Below, piece after piece: positions 15,330 through 23,928 of a DNA stretch of 64,000 nt. The stretch's first letter is position 1, and each line of letters starts with the position of its first letter. Origin of the DNA: Streptomyces sp. SN-593 (GTDB lineage Bacteria; Actinomycetota; Actinomycetes; Streptomycetales; Streptomycetaceae); contig NZ_AP018365.1 of NCBI RefSeq assembly GCF_016756395.1, forward strand, positions 2,301,501-2,365,500, given 5' to 3'. The notes under the pieces are model-generated. The model made no database searches, was not told where the DNA came from, and worked only from the letters and a program-made list of their open reading frames with translations. Made by a program: the position numbers and the translations under genes.

Positions 15330-18296
15330 GTGCGCGTGCACAAGACGAGCAGACGACGCGGGGTCGCGGTGATCGCGGCCTCGCTCCTGGTGCTCCCGCT
15401 GGGCGCCCAGGCGGCCCACGCCACCGCGAAGGCCGCGGACGCACCGTCCGTGGGCGGCTACTGGGCCACCTCCTACGAGGCGGGCGCGGCCCAGCCCGCC
15501 GGCTTCCCGGGCAACGGCCCGGCCACCGACCTGCGCGGCGAGACCACGCAGGTCAACGCGACCGTCCAGAGCGTGGCGTCCGACTACCCGAACGCCACCA
15601 GCACCACCGAGCACGTCGCCGGCCTCGCCGACGGCGACCCCTCGACCAAGTGGTACGCCAGCGGCAGCGGCCAACCGACCGCGGACCACCCGGTCTACGC
15701 GATCTACACCCTGAAGTCGGCCGCGCCGGTGACCGGTTACTCGATCACCTCGGGCAACGACACCCCGCCGCGCGACCCGCGCGCGTGGACGGTGCTCGGC
15801 AGCAACAGCGCGTCGGCGGCCACCGACGCCGACGACCCGTCGTGGAAGGCGCTGGACACCGAGAGCGCGCAGAGCTTCGCCGCCCGCGGCCAGACGAACT
15901 TCTACCCGGTCGGCTCCACCGGCTCCTACCGCTACTACCAACTCCGGGTCACCGCCAACTGCGCCCAGGAGTGCGCCGGTTCGTCCGCCGACTACACCAA
16001 GTTCCAGATCGCCGACTGGACGCTGCGCAGTTCGGCGGGAACCGCGCCGAGCGCGCTCGGCGCCTCGGTGGAGGACGCGGAGTCGGTCGGCGCGGCCGCC
16101 GGCAAGGGCGCGCTGCGGTACGCGGGCCGGGTGCTGCACTCCGGCGCCGCCTCCTCCTCGGTGGTCCTCCGGTCCGGCCTCGACGTGCCGCTCGGCGCGG
16201 ACTCCACCCTGAGCTACGCGATCCGGCCCGCGGACGCGGCCTCGGCGTACGCGGCGCTGGACGTGGTGTACACCGACGCGGACGGCCGGCACGCGAAACG
16301 GCTCAGCGCGCTGCGCGGGGTGCGCGACTCCGGCGGGCACCCGCTGCGCGCCGCCGCGCAGGGCGCGGCGCTGACCCCGGGGACCTGGAACACCGTGTCG
16401 GTCGACCTCTCCCCGCTCGCGGGCAAGCGGGTGGACGAGGTGCTGCTCGACTACGCCGACCCCTCGGCGGCCGCCGGCCCGGTCTCGGGCTGGGTGGACT
16501 CGGTCACGCTCGGCCGCCCGGCGGTGGACACCGCCACGAGCTGGGACTACCTGGACACGCCGGACGTCGACCCGGCCGCCGGCGCCGCCGACCGCACGGC
16601 GTGGACGCAGCCGGGCTTCGACACCGGCTCCGCTCCGTGGCGGACCGCGGCGGGGCCGTTCGGCGCCAAGGACGACGGCACCGACCTCGGCGCGGGCTTC
16701 CCGGTCACCACCCGGCTCGGCCTGCGCAAGGACGGCGGGTCGGGGGACGACCTGGAGGCGTACTTCTTCCGCACGTCGTTCACCCTGGACCAGGCGACGA
16801 TCGACTCGATCACCGGGCTGGTCGGCAGCATCGTCTACGACGACACCGCGACGGTCTACGTCAACGGCAAGCGTGTGGCGGGCTGGAACGACGGCCAGAT
16901 CACCCGCAACCTCCAGTACGAGACCCCGGCCGGCACCGCCGGGGCGGGTGATCCGGTGGCGTCGGCGTTCGCCGTCCCGGCGGCCGACCTGCGGGCGGGC
17001 GCCAACACCCTGGCGGTCGAGGTCCACCAGTGCAACAGCACCAGCTCGGACGTCTACTTCGGGCTGCCGTCGCTGACCCAGACCGCCGCGTCGCTGCCGT
17101 TCGGCACCGACCAGCTCGACACCTCCTACGCCTCGGACACGCTGCCGGCCGCACCGGACGGCGGCGACTACTTCACGTGGCTGCTGCGGTCGTTCACCAC
17201 CGCGGAGGGCACGTCGAGCATCATGGGCGCCAACGCGGTGCTGCCGAAGGGCACGACCTACGACCAGCTCACCGCGCTGGACGACCGGACGGTCGTCGAC
17301 ATCAACAACGCCTACCAGGACGTCACCGACCCGCAGGTGCAGAAGGCGCTGGTGGACGGCGCGAACAGCCCGTACCGGACGATGGCCGACGGCCTCGGGA
17401 AGGTGCTCGGGCCGCTCTACCTGAAGGCCCTTACCGACGGTGAACTGCCCAAGACACAGGCGCTGTTGAGCGGCCGGATCGAGCACACGCCGACCTCGTC
17501 GGCGGACTGGTACCAGACCGCCAAGAACACCTACCAGTACAAGCGGCCGTTCGTGCGGATGGGCTTCACGAACGACGGCGGACTGATCAAGCAGTGGGAC
17601 AGCGCGGGCGGGTACGCGGGGCTGGCCGGCGACGGCTCCTTCCCGAGCGGCCACACGAGCCACGGCTACGCGCAGGGCATCGTGATGGCCACGCTGCTGC
17701 CGCAGCTCGCGCCGCAGATCCTGGCGCGCGCCTCGGAGTACGCGAACAACCGGATCGTGCTGGCCTACCACTACCCGACCGACATCATGGGCGGCCGGAT
17801 CGTCGGCGAGGACACCGCGGACCTGCGCTGGTCCGACCCGCGGTTCCGGCCGCTGCTGGAGCAGGCGCGGGCCGAGTTGCAGTCGGTGCTGGCCCAGAAG
17901 TGCCGGGAGGTCGGCGCGGGCGACACCCTCGCGCAGTGCGTCGCGGGCGAGCAGCCGTACCTGAGCACGAGCGACGCGCTGAGCGTCTACCGGCAGCGGA
18001 TGACCTACGGGTTCCCGCAGGTCGGCACCACCGGTCTGGCGCCGTCGGTGCCCGAGGGCGCGGAGAACCTGCTGACGACGGCGTTCCCGGACCTGACCGC
18101 GGCGCAGCGGCGGACGGTGCTGGCGGCCACCGAGATCGACTCGGGCTACGTGATGGACGAGGAGAGCGGCGGCGGCAGTTGGCAGCGGCTGGACCTGGCG
18201 GCCGCGATGACCGCGAAGGTGGGCGTGAGCCGGTCCGGCGTCGTGAGCGTGAACGGCGTCGCCGTGGACGCCGACGGGCGGCCGCTGCACCGCTGA
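15330..18296 (+). CDS. Large secreted PAP2/vanadium-haloperoxidase-fold phosphatase with galactose-binding-like domains
   Basis: 988 aa from a GTG at 15330, with GAGAGGAAA just upstream. Residues 1-32 are a signal peptide (SRRRGVAVIAASLLVLPLGAQA). About 60-240 resembles an F5/8 type C (discoidin) domain, including LADGDPSTKWYA. Further beta-sandwich regions follow to ~600. The catalytic domain (about 610-880) has all three acid-phosphatase motifs: K-x6-RP (KNTYQYKRP, ~731-739), PSGH (~772) and R-x5-H-x3-D (RIVLAYHYPTD, ~808-818). This is the class A non-specific acid phosphatase arrangement. It should hydrolyse phosphomonoesters outside the cell, with the extra domains probably binding glycans. 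It is much larger than simple class A enzymes (~250 aa). A hairpin at 18306 closes the transcript. Confidence 0.85.
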   Translation: MRVHKTSRRRGVAVIAASLLVLPLGAQAAHATAKAADAPSVGGYWATSYEAGAAQPAGFPGNGPATDLRGETTQVNATVQSVASDYPNATSTTEHVAGLADGDPSTKWYASGSGQPTADHPVYAIYTLKSAAPVTGYSITSGNDTPPRDPRAWTVLGSNSASAATDADDPSWKALDTESAQSFAARGQTNFYPVGSTGSYRYYQLRVTANCAQECAGSSADYTKFQIADWTLRSSAGTAPSALGASVEDAESVGAAAGKGALRYAGRVLHSGAASSSVVLRSGLDVPLGADSTLSYAIRPADAASAYAALDVVYTDADGRHAKRLSALRGVRDSGGHPLRAAAQGAALTPGTWNTVSVDLSPLAGKRVDEVLLDYADPSAAAGPVSGWVDSVTLGRPAVDTATSWDYLDTPDVDPAAGAADRTAWTQPGFDTGSAPWRTAAGPFGAKDDGTDLGAGFPVTTRLGLRKDGGSGDDLEAYFFRTSFTLDQATIDSITGLVGSIVYDDTATVYVNGKRVAGWNDGQITRNLQYETPAGTAGAGDPVASAFAVPAADLRAGANTLAVEVHQCNSTSSDVYFGLPSLTQTAASLPFGTDQLDTSYASDTLPAAPDGGDYFTWLLRSFTTAEGTSSIMGANAVLPKGTTYDQLTALDDRTVVDINNAYQDVTDPQVQKALVDGANSPYRTMADGLGKVLGPLYLKALTDGELPKTQALLSGRIEHTPTSSADWYQTAKNTYQYKRPFVRMGFTNDGGLIKQWDSAGGYAGLAGDGSFPSGHTSHGYAQGIVMATLLPQLAPQILARASEYANNRIVLAYHYPTDIMGGRIVGEDTADLRWSDPRFRPLLEQARAELQSVLAQKCREVGAGDTLAQCVAGEQPYLSTSDALSVYRQRMTYGFPQVGTTGLAPSVPEGAENLLTTAFPDLTAAQRRTVLAATEIDSGYVMDEESGGGSWQRLDLAAAMTAKVGVSRSGVVSVNGVAVDADGRPLHR

Positions 18297-18305
18297 CGTG
18301 GCCGC

Positions 18306-18343
18306 GCCGCCCGCCGCCCGCCTGACCGGGGGCGGCGGGCGGC
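18306..18343. terminator. Bidirectional terminator between phosphatase and DeoR genes
   Basis: Perfect 14-bp stem: GCCGCCCGCCGCCC (18306-18319), 10-nt loop, GGGCGGCGGGCGGC (18330-18343). It lies between convergent stops at 18296 and 18354. Confidence 0.8.
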
Positions 18344-18353
18344 TGCCGTGCCG

Positions 18354-19163
18354 TCAGGCGGGCTGCTGCTCGGCGCGGACCATCCGCAGGTCGGTGCCGG
18401 CGGCGCGGATGCCGTCCGCCGCCGGCGCGGCGAGCCCGGAGTCGGTGATGACCAGGTCGAACGCGCTCAGCGGCGCCACCTTGTACATGCCGAAGGTGCC
18501 GTACTTCGAGGAGCCGGTGACCAGGACCGACTGGGCCGCGCCCGCCATCGCGGCGCGCTTGACCTCGATCTTGCTCTCCGACGGCGTGGTCACCCCGCGC
18601 AGCAGGTCCCAGGAACTCGCGCTCACGAACGCGATGTCGAAGGCGAGCTGCCGCACGGTCGCCGCGGCGAGCGGGCCGACGCTGGAGCGGTTGTCCGGCT
18701 CGACCCGGCCGCCGACGTGCACGGTGTCGATGTGCCGTGCCTGGCACAGTTGCTCGACCGCGTTGAAGTCGTTGGTGACCACGGTCAGCGCGCGGTGCTC
18801 CACGAGCGCGGGGATCATCGCGTTCATGGTGGTCCCGGCGTCGAGGTAGACCGTCATCCCCTCGCCGACCAGCGCGGCGGCCTCCAGGGCCATCGCGTGC
18901 TTCTGCGGCTGCTCGACCAGCGACTTCGCGGTGAAGCCGGGTTCGGAGCGCACTCCGCTGGCGATCCTGACGCCGCCGGGCACGGAGTAGACCAGCCCCT
19001 GCTGCTCCAGCTCCGTGATGTCCCGGCGGACCGTCATGTGCGAGACCCCGAAGAGCTGGGTGATCTGCTGGACGCTCAGCACCCCCTCCCGGCGCAGGTG
19101 CTTGAGCAGGGCCTCCCGCCGCTGGTCGGGGATCAGCGGCACGCCGTCCGTCGAGGACTTCAC
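18354..19163 (-). CDS. DeoR-family repressor of the sugar-acid catabolic locus
   Basis: 269 aa from a GTG at 19163, preceded by a strong GGAGGAGG site. The N-terminal winged HTH reads RREALLKHLRREGVLSVQQITQLFGVSHMTVRRDITELEQQG. The C-terminal sugar-phosphate-sensing domain shows DAGTTMNAM, VVTNDF and the VHVGGRVEPDNRSSVGPLA segment. DeoR proteins usually repress sugar operons and respond to a phosphorylated intermediate. It is third on the minus strand, 38 bp after the GntP permease, and probably acts on the A+T-rich divergent region at 22200-22260. Confidence 0.9.
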   Translation of the reverse strand: MKSSTDGVPLIPDQRREALLKHLRREGVLSVQQITQLFGVSHMTVRRDITELEQQGLVYSVPGGVRIASGVRSEPGFTAKSLVEQPQKHAMALEAAALVGEGMTVYLDAGTTMNAMIPALVEHRALTVVTNDFNAVEQLCQARHIDTVHVGGRVEPDNRSSVGPLAAATVRQLAFDIAFVSASSWDLLRGVTTPSESKIEVKRAAMAGAAQSVLVTGSSKYGTFGMYKVAPLSAFDLVITDSGLAAPAADGIRAAGTDLRMVRAEQQPA

Positions 19164-19201
19164 TCGGTTCCTCCTCCGTCCCGTCGCCGGGTTCTCCCGT
19201 G

Positions 19202-20557
19202 TCAGCCGACCACCGTACTGAGCAGCAGGATGCCACCCAGACTCAGGAGGGACTGCAACGACAGCATCAGCGTCCAGGTGCGGAACGTCTGACCCACGCT
19301 GAGCTGGTAGTACTCCTTGAACAGCCAGAAGCCGGAGTCGTTGACGTGCGAGAGCATCACCGAGCCGGACGCGGTGGCCAGCACCAGCAGTTCCGGCGAC
19401 AGGCCGGGGTAGGCGCCCATCAGCGGTGCGACGATGCCGGCGGCGGTGACGGTGGCCACGGTGGCCGAGCCCAGGCAGATCCGGAGCAGGGCCGAGACGC
19501 CCCAGGCCAGGACGAGCGGGGACACCGACCAGTGCACCGCGTGGGTGGAGATCACCTTGCCGACGCCGGTGGCGGTGAGCATCTCGCTCAGCCCGCCGCC
19601 CGCACCCAGGATCAGGATGATCATGCCGGCGGGGCCCAGGCCCTTCGCCGCCATCTTCTGGATCTGCCCGAGGTCGAAGCCGGAGCGGGTGCCGAGCGCG
19701 AAGTACGCGAACACCACCGCGAGGGCCAGCGAGAGCACCGGGTTGTCGCAGAACTCGAAGAAGGTGTGGACCCAGGAGCCGTCCGCGGCCTGGCTCTTGC
19801 CCAGGGTGCCGACGAGCATCAGCAGCGCGGGCAGCAGGACCGTGGCCATCGCCGCGGTGAAGGAGGCGGTGCGCCCCTCGCGGGCCGGCTCGATCCGCTC
19901 CTCGGGTGCCGGCCCCTTGTCGAGGTCGGGCGCGGGGCCGAACCAGCGGCTGGCCACCCGGGTCAGCAGCGGTCCGTTGATCACCGCGATCGGGATGCCG
20001 ATGATCAGGCCGTAGAGCAGGGTCAGCCCGGTGTTGGCGTGGTACGCGCCGATCGCCGCGGTCGGTGAGGGGTGCGGCGGCAGCAGGCCGTGCGAGATGT
20101 ACAGGCCGGCGGCCATCGGCAGCCCGACGTAGAGCAGGTGGCTGCCGGTGCGCCGGGCGGTGGCGTACACCAGCGGGACCAGCATCACGAAGCTGACGTC
20201 GAAGATGTGCGGCATGCCGATGAGCAGCGCGGCGCCGGTCATCGCGAAGGGCACCCACTTGACCGGGCGCGCGCCGATGAAGGCCGTCGCGATCCGGTCG
20301 GCGCCGCCGGAGCCGAGCAGGATGCCGCCGAGGATGGTGCCGAACCCGATGATCGGGCCGACGTCGCTGAGCGCGTCGCCGAAGCCGCTCTCGAAGTGGT
20401 CCACGGTCGCGCTGGGGCCGATGCCGTTGGCGAAGCCGAGCCCGAGGGCCGCGATGCTCAGCGCCAGGAACGGGTGGAGCTTGGCCTTGGTGATCAGCAC
20501 GACCAGGACCGCGACGGCGACCGCGGCGAGGACTATGTGCTGGACGTCGGAGCTCAT
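19202..20557 (-). CDS. GntP-family gluconate/sugar-acid:H+ symporter
   Basis: 451 aa of nearly continuous hydrophobic helices (about 12-14). Family signatures include the glycine-rich ADRIATAFIG and PHIFDVSFVMLVPLVYA segments, GLYISHGLLPPHPSPTA, ILILGAGGGLSEML, and VMLSHVNDSGFW(L/M)F near the C-terminus. GntP/GntT members import gluconate and related aldonates. Here the neighbouring kinase and aldolase point to a four-carbon sugar acid such as threonate or erythronate (inference). The start ATG overlaps the dehydrogenase stop (ATGA), so the two are coupled. Confidence 0.9.
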   Translation of the reverse strand: MSSDVQHIVLAAVAVAVLVVLITKAKLHPFLALSIAALGLGFANGIGPSATVDHFESGFGDALSDVGPIIGFGTILGGILLGSGGADRIATAFIGARPVKWVPFAMTGAALLIGMPHIFDVSFVMLVPLVYATARRTGSHLLYVGLPMAAGLYISHGLLPPHPSPTAAIGAYHANTGLTLLYGLIIGIPIAVINGPLLTRVASRWFGPAPDLDKGPAPEERIEPAREGRTASFTAAMATVLLPALLMLVGTLGKSQAADGSWVHTFFEFCDNPVLSLALAVVFAYFALGTRSGFDLGQIQKMAAKGLGPAGMIILILGAGGGLSEMLTATGVGKVISTHAVHWSVSPLVLAWGVSALLRICLGSATVATVTAAGIVAPLMGAYPGLSPELLVLATASGSVMLSHVNDSGFWLFKEYYQLSVGQTFRTWTLMLSLQSLLSLGGILLLSTVVG

Positions 20558-22092
20558 GCCCGCCCCCGCCCGGCGTCGCCGGCGGCCGCGCCGCCCGTGG
20601 AGCCCGCGCCGCCCGTGGAGCCCCGGTCGGTCCCGGTGCCTGCCGCGGCCCGGGGCCGCTGCTCCGCACCGGAACCGGCCCCCGGCTCAGGATCGGGCTC
20701 GGGATCGGGCTCGGACCCCGGCTCGGGATCGGCGCCGGCCTTCCAGGCGCGGGCCAGCCCGGCGTCGTGGTCGGCGAGGTCGTCCAGCCGGAGCAGGGCG
20801 CCGGCCGCGACGGGCCGGGCCAGCCGGGCGCCGGCGGCCAGGTAGAGGGGGGCGGTGCCGGGCGGCGTGTCCTCGTCGCGCAGCAGCACGGCCTGGACGC
20901 CGTCCACGTCGTGGTGGTGGCCGCCCATCCGCAGTGCGGTACCGGCCGGCAGGTCCTGGCGGGCGCGGCCGGCCAGCACCGCGCTGCGGCCCGGGTGCGC
21001 GCCGCCGCGGCTGCGGCCGGCGGCCGCGGCCCGCAGCGTGTGCGGGGCCTCCACCCCCATGAGGTGGTAGGGCAGGTAGATCGCCGCGTAGCGGCCGTCC
21101 CGGCTGACCACGTGGCCCTTGCCCGCGAGCAGTTCCCAGGTCACGGGGTCGTGGGTGCGCACCACCGCGAACACGCCGCCGGCGAAGGACGCCTCGCCGG
21201 GCAGCCGCAGGGCGGTGAAGACGTCCACCGCGCCGGGCCGGTGCAGCACCCCGCCGTGCTCGCGCAGCGCGTACACGTCGGCGAGTTCCGCGGGGCGGGC
21301 GACCGGGTAGTGCAGCCGCTCGGTGTCGGGGCGGAAGCCGGTGTGCGAGGCGACGACGGCCATCTCGCAGTAGTCGGCGGTCGCGCCGACCGGCAGCGCG
21401 GCGACGGCCGCGGCCCGCGCCTCCAGGGTGCCGCGCACGTCGTCGCCGAGGGCGAGCAGGCCGGCCAGCGCGGGGGCGGGCACGGTCGTGTCGAGCTGGG
21501 TGACGGTACCGGCCTCGGGGTCGAGCACCAGGTCGTACTCGCTGGACTTGCCGATCGCGACCACGTCGAGGCCGATGTCCAGCGCCCAGGCGGTCAGACC
21601 GACGAGGTTGGCGGGCTGGTCGCCCTCCACGGGGGTGTAGACCAGTCCGCGCCGGGCCGCCTCCCGCGCCAGGTACGGTCCCGCGACGGAGTCGACCTCC
21701 TTGCTGACCATCGCCACGTGCCGGCCCGCCGCGAGTGCCGCCTCGGCCATCGCCAGGCCGTGCACCGGGCTGCCCGTCGCCTCGGTGAGGACGTCCCAGT
21801 CCGCGGCCTGGAGGGCGGTGGCGTCCGCGGTGACCGCGATCCGCCCGGCGGCCGCGGCCCGCGCGACGGACTCGGCGTCCGGGCAGGTCACCAGGTCGTC
21901 GGCGGCGTAGCCGAGGTCCACGCACACGGCGTGGACCTGCTCGACGTCCAGGTCGCACAGGACGACCGGTCGGAGCCACGGGATCAGGAGGCTCTGGGCG
22001 AGGAGGGTACGGGCGAAGCCGCCTCCCGCACCCGACAGCGCGTAGCGGACCGGTCCGCTGCCGTTGTCCGCGGACTCGTCGCGCATGTTCAT
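20554..22092 (-). CDS. NAD(P)-dependent oxidoreductase with SAF domain (COG4091, homoserine dehydrogenase-like)
   Basis: 512 aa from the ATG at 22092, with GAAGGA upstream. The N-terminal Rossmann fold (RYALSGAGGGFARTLLAQ) is followed by EATGSPVHGLAMAEAALAAGRHVAMVSKEVDS, the hallmark of COG4091 predicted homoserine-dehydrogenase-like proteins, and a C-terminal SAF domain (about 375-450, LPAGTALRMGGHHHDV). Characterised threonate/erythronate pathways begin with LtnD or DenD, which are absent, so this protein may supply the oxidation step (inference). The last ~55 residues are a low-complexity Pro/Glu then Gly/Ser/Thr tail with DPEP repeats, an unusual addition. First gene of the minus arm, coupled to the permease. 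Confidence 0.75.
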   Translation of the reverse strand: MNMRDESADNGSGPVRYALSGAGGGFARTLLAQSLLIPWLRPVVLCDLDVEQVHAVCVDLGYAADDLVTCPDAESVARAAAAGRIAVTADATALQAADWDVLTEATGSPVHGLAMAEAALAAGRHVAMVSKEVDSVAGPYLAREAARRGLVYTPVEGDQPANLVGLTAWALDIGLDVVAIGKSSEYDLVLDPEAGTVTQLDTTVPAPALAGLLALGDDVRGTLEARAAAVAALPVGATADYCEMAVVASHTGFRPDTERLHYPVARPAELADVYALREHGGVLHRPGAVDVFTALRLPGEASFAGGVFAVVRTHDPVTWELLAGKGHVVSRDGRYAAIYLPYHLMGVEAPHTLRAAAAGRSRGGAHPGRSAVLAGRARQDLPAGTALRMGGHHHDVDGVQAVLLRDEDTPPGTAPLYLAAGARLARPVAAGALLRLDDLADHDAGLARAWKAGADPEPGSEPDPEPDPEPGAGSGAEQRPRAAAGTGTDRGSTGGAGSTGGAAAGDAGRGRA

Positions 22093-22389
22093 GGCGGTCC
22101 TTCGGGATGAATGCCGGTCCACGGGGGACCGGGTGGGGCTGGTGTCGGGCTCGTGAGGCGCGGGACGGTTCGGCGGTGTCGGCGCGGGAACGGTCGGGCG
22201 CTCATGAATTAACACAAACTAAACACGGCTTCACGTCACGGTCAAGCATGTTAACATTTTTTCACAACGGGACCGGTGGACCCGGGCCCGGTGGCCGAGC
22301 CCGCCGCCCGCGTGGCACGCAGGCACGGCAGGCACGGCAAGTACGCAGCACCCAGGCACGAGCAGCAGCACGAGGCACCAGGAGGACCG
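22093..22389. promoter_or_regulatory. Divergent control region of the sugar-acid locus (A+T-rich core)
   Basis: 297-bp gap with an A+T-rich island at about 22204-22270, unlike anything nearby. A minus-strand promoter candidate reads TTGACC (22240-22245), 16-bp gap, TTTAGT (22218-22223). A perfect palindrome ATGTTAACAT lies at 22248-22257, and another TTAACA half-site at 22209-22214. These repeated TTAACA/TGTTAA elements fit DeoR-type operators. Confidence 0.6.
22248..22257. promoter_or_regulatory. Probable DeoR operator core
   Basis: Palindrome ATGTTAACAT directly abutting the -35 of the minus-strand promoter candidate; a related TTAACA occurs 34 bp away. Binding here could control both arms. 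Confidence 0.5.
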
Positions 22390-23928
22390 ATGCCATCTCT
22401 CGGGGCGATCGCCGACGACTTCACGGGGGCGACGGACCTCGCCACGATGCTGGTCACCCGCGGGTTCCGGACCGTGGTGACGGTCGGCGTCCCCGGCGCG
22501 GGGGCCGGTACCCGGGCGGCCGGCGCCCCGGCGGCGGACGTCCCGGGGGACGCCTCCGCGGGCACCTCCGCGGGCACCTCCGCGGGCGCCCCCACCGAGG
22601 ACGCCTGGGCGGACGCCGACGCCGTGGTGGTCGCGCTGAAGTCCCGGACCGCGCCCGTGGCCGAGGCCGTGGGCGACTCGGTCGCGGCCCTGCGGGCGCT
22701 GCGCGCGGCCGGCTGCACGCGCTTCTACTTCAAGTACTGCTCGACCTTCGACTCCACTCCGCGCGGCAACATCGGTCCGGTCGCCGACGCCCTGCTCGAC
22801 GAACTCGGCCAGGACACCACCGTGGTCGTCCCCTCCTTCCCGGCCACCGGCCGCACCGTCTACCGCTCCCGGCTCTTCGTCCACGACGACCTGCTCGACG
22901 AGAGCCCGATGCGCGACCACCCGCTGACCCCGATGCGCGACGCGCACCTCGGCCGGCTGCTGGCCCCGCAGACCCGCCGGCAGGTCGGCCGCGTCCGCCA
23001 CGAGACGGTGCGCGCCGGAGCCGGTGCGGTGCGCGAGGCCTTGCTCGACCCGGCCGCCGGCGCCCTGACGGTGGTGGACGCCACCACCGACGAGGACCTG
23101 CGTGTCATCGCCGCCGCCACCGCGCACCTGCCGCTGGTCACCGGCGCCGCCGGGCTCGCGCTCGGCATGACCGGACCGCGCGGCGGCCTGGAGTCCGCAC
23201 GTGCCGCCAGCACGGGCCGGGGCCCGGCCGCGGTGCTGTCCGGCAGCGCCTCGGCGACGACCCGCGCCCAGGTGAAGCACGCGCGCGGGGTGCTGCCCTC
23301 CCGCGCACTGGACGTCTCCGCCCTGCGCGCGGACCTGGACGGCGCCGTGTCCGGCCTGGTCGCCTTCGTCCAGGCCGCGTGGCGCTCGCACCCCGGGCTG
23401 CCGCCGATGATCTACGCCACCGACGACCAGACCACGGTACCCGAGTCCGGCATGTCGGATTCGGACGGTTCCGGTGCCGCCGGACCGGGCGCGGTCGCCC
23501 CCGATGCGGGCGACGGGGCGGCGACCGGGGGCCGGACGGGCGACGGCTCGACGGCGGTCACCGTGGCCGGTGTCACAGCGGCCGGCGGTGCGGGAAGAGC
23601 GGCCGCGGAGGCTCCCGGCGGCTCCCCCGGCGCCGGCGGCCGAAGCGCGTCGGAACTGGTGGAGACGGCGCTGGCCCGCTGCGCCGCCGCCCTCGTCGCG
23701 GCCGGCGCCCGGCACCTGCTGGTGGCCGGCGGGGAGACCTCGGGCGCCGTGGTGACCGCGATCGGCGCGCACACCCTGCGGGTCGGCGCCCCCATCGCCC
23801 CCGGGGTCGCCTGGACGCACACCGAGGCCGTGGTCGACGGTGTGCGGCACCCGGTGGACCTGGCGCTGAAGTCCGGGAACTTCGGGGCGACCGACATGTT
23901 CACCACGGCGTGGGGAGAGCTGGCGTGA
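22390..23928 (+). CDS. otnK: Four-carbon sugar-acid kinase (OtnK, DUF1537 family)
   Basis: 512 aa from the ATG at 22390, preceded by AGGAGGA. N-terminal IADDFTGATDLA is the DUF1537 signature; FYFKYCSTFDSTPRGNIGP follows, and the C-terminal nucleotide-binding part has LLVAGGETSGAVV and ALKSGNFGATDMF. OtnK-type kinases phosphorylate 3-oxo-tetronate with ATP before aldolase cleavage. Two inserts are odd: an Ala/Gly/Thr-rich one near residues 38-75, encoded by a 12-bp near-perfect DNA repeat (GCGGGCACCTCC), and an ~80-residue Gly/Ala/Asp-rich linker near 355-430. They make the protein about 90 aa longer than usual (~420). The stop overlaps the aldolase GTG. Confidence 0.85.
   Translation: MPSLGAIADDFTGATDLATMLVTRGFRTVVTVGVPGAGAGTRAAGAPAADVPGDASAGTSAGTSAGAPTEDAWADADAVVVALKSRTAPVAEAVGDSVAALRALRAAGCTRFYFKYCSTFDSTPRGNIGPVADALLDELGQDTTVVVPSFPATGRTVYRSRLFVHDDLLDESPMRDHPLTPMRDAHLGRLLAPQTRRQVGRVRHETVRAGAGAVREALLDPAAGALTVVDATTDEDLRVIAAATAHLPLVTGAAGLALGMTGPRGGLESARAASTGRGPAAVLSGSASATTRAQVKHARGVLPSRALDVSALRADLDGAVSGLVAFVQAAWRSHPGLPPMIYATDDQTTVPESGMSDSDGSGAAGPGAVAPDAGDGAATGGRTGDGSTAVTVAGVTAAGGAGRAAAEAPGGSPGAGGRSASELVETALARCAAALVAAGARHLLVAGGETSGAVVTAIGAHTLRVGAPIAPGVAWTHTEAVVDGVRHPVDLALKSGNFGATDMFTTAWGELA

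Noticed and set aside
22273..22389. N-terminal extension of OtnK from an earlier ATG at 22276
   Set aside because: The Arg/Gln/His-rich extension is unlike the family, and AGGAGGA sits directly before the ATG at 22390, where the conserved IADDFTGATD begins.
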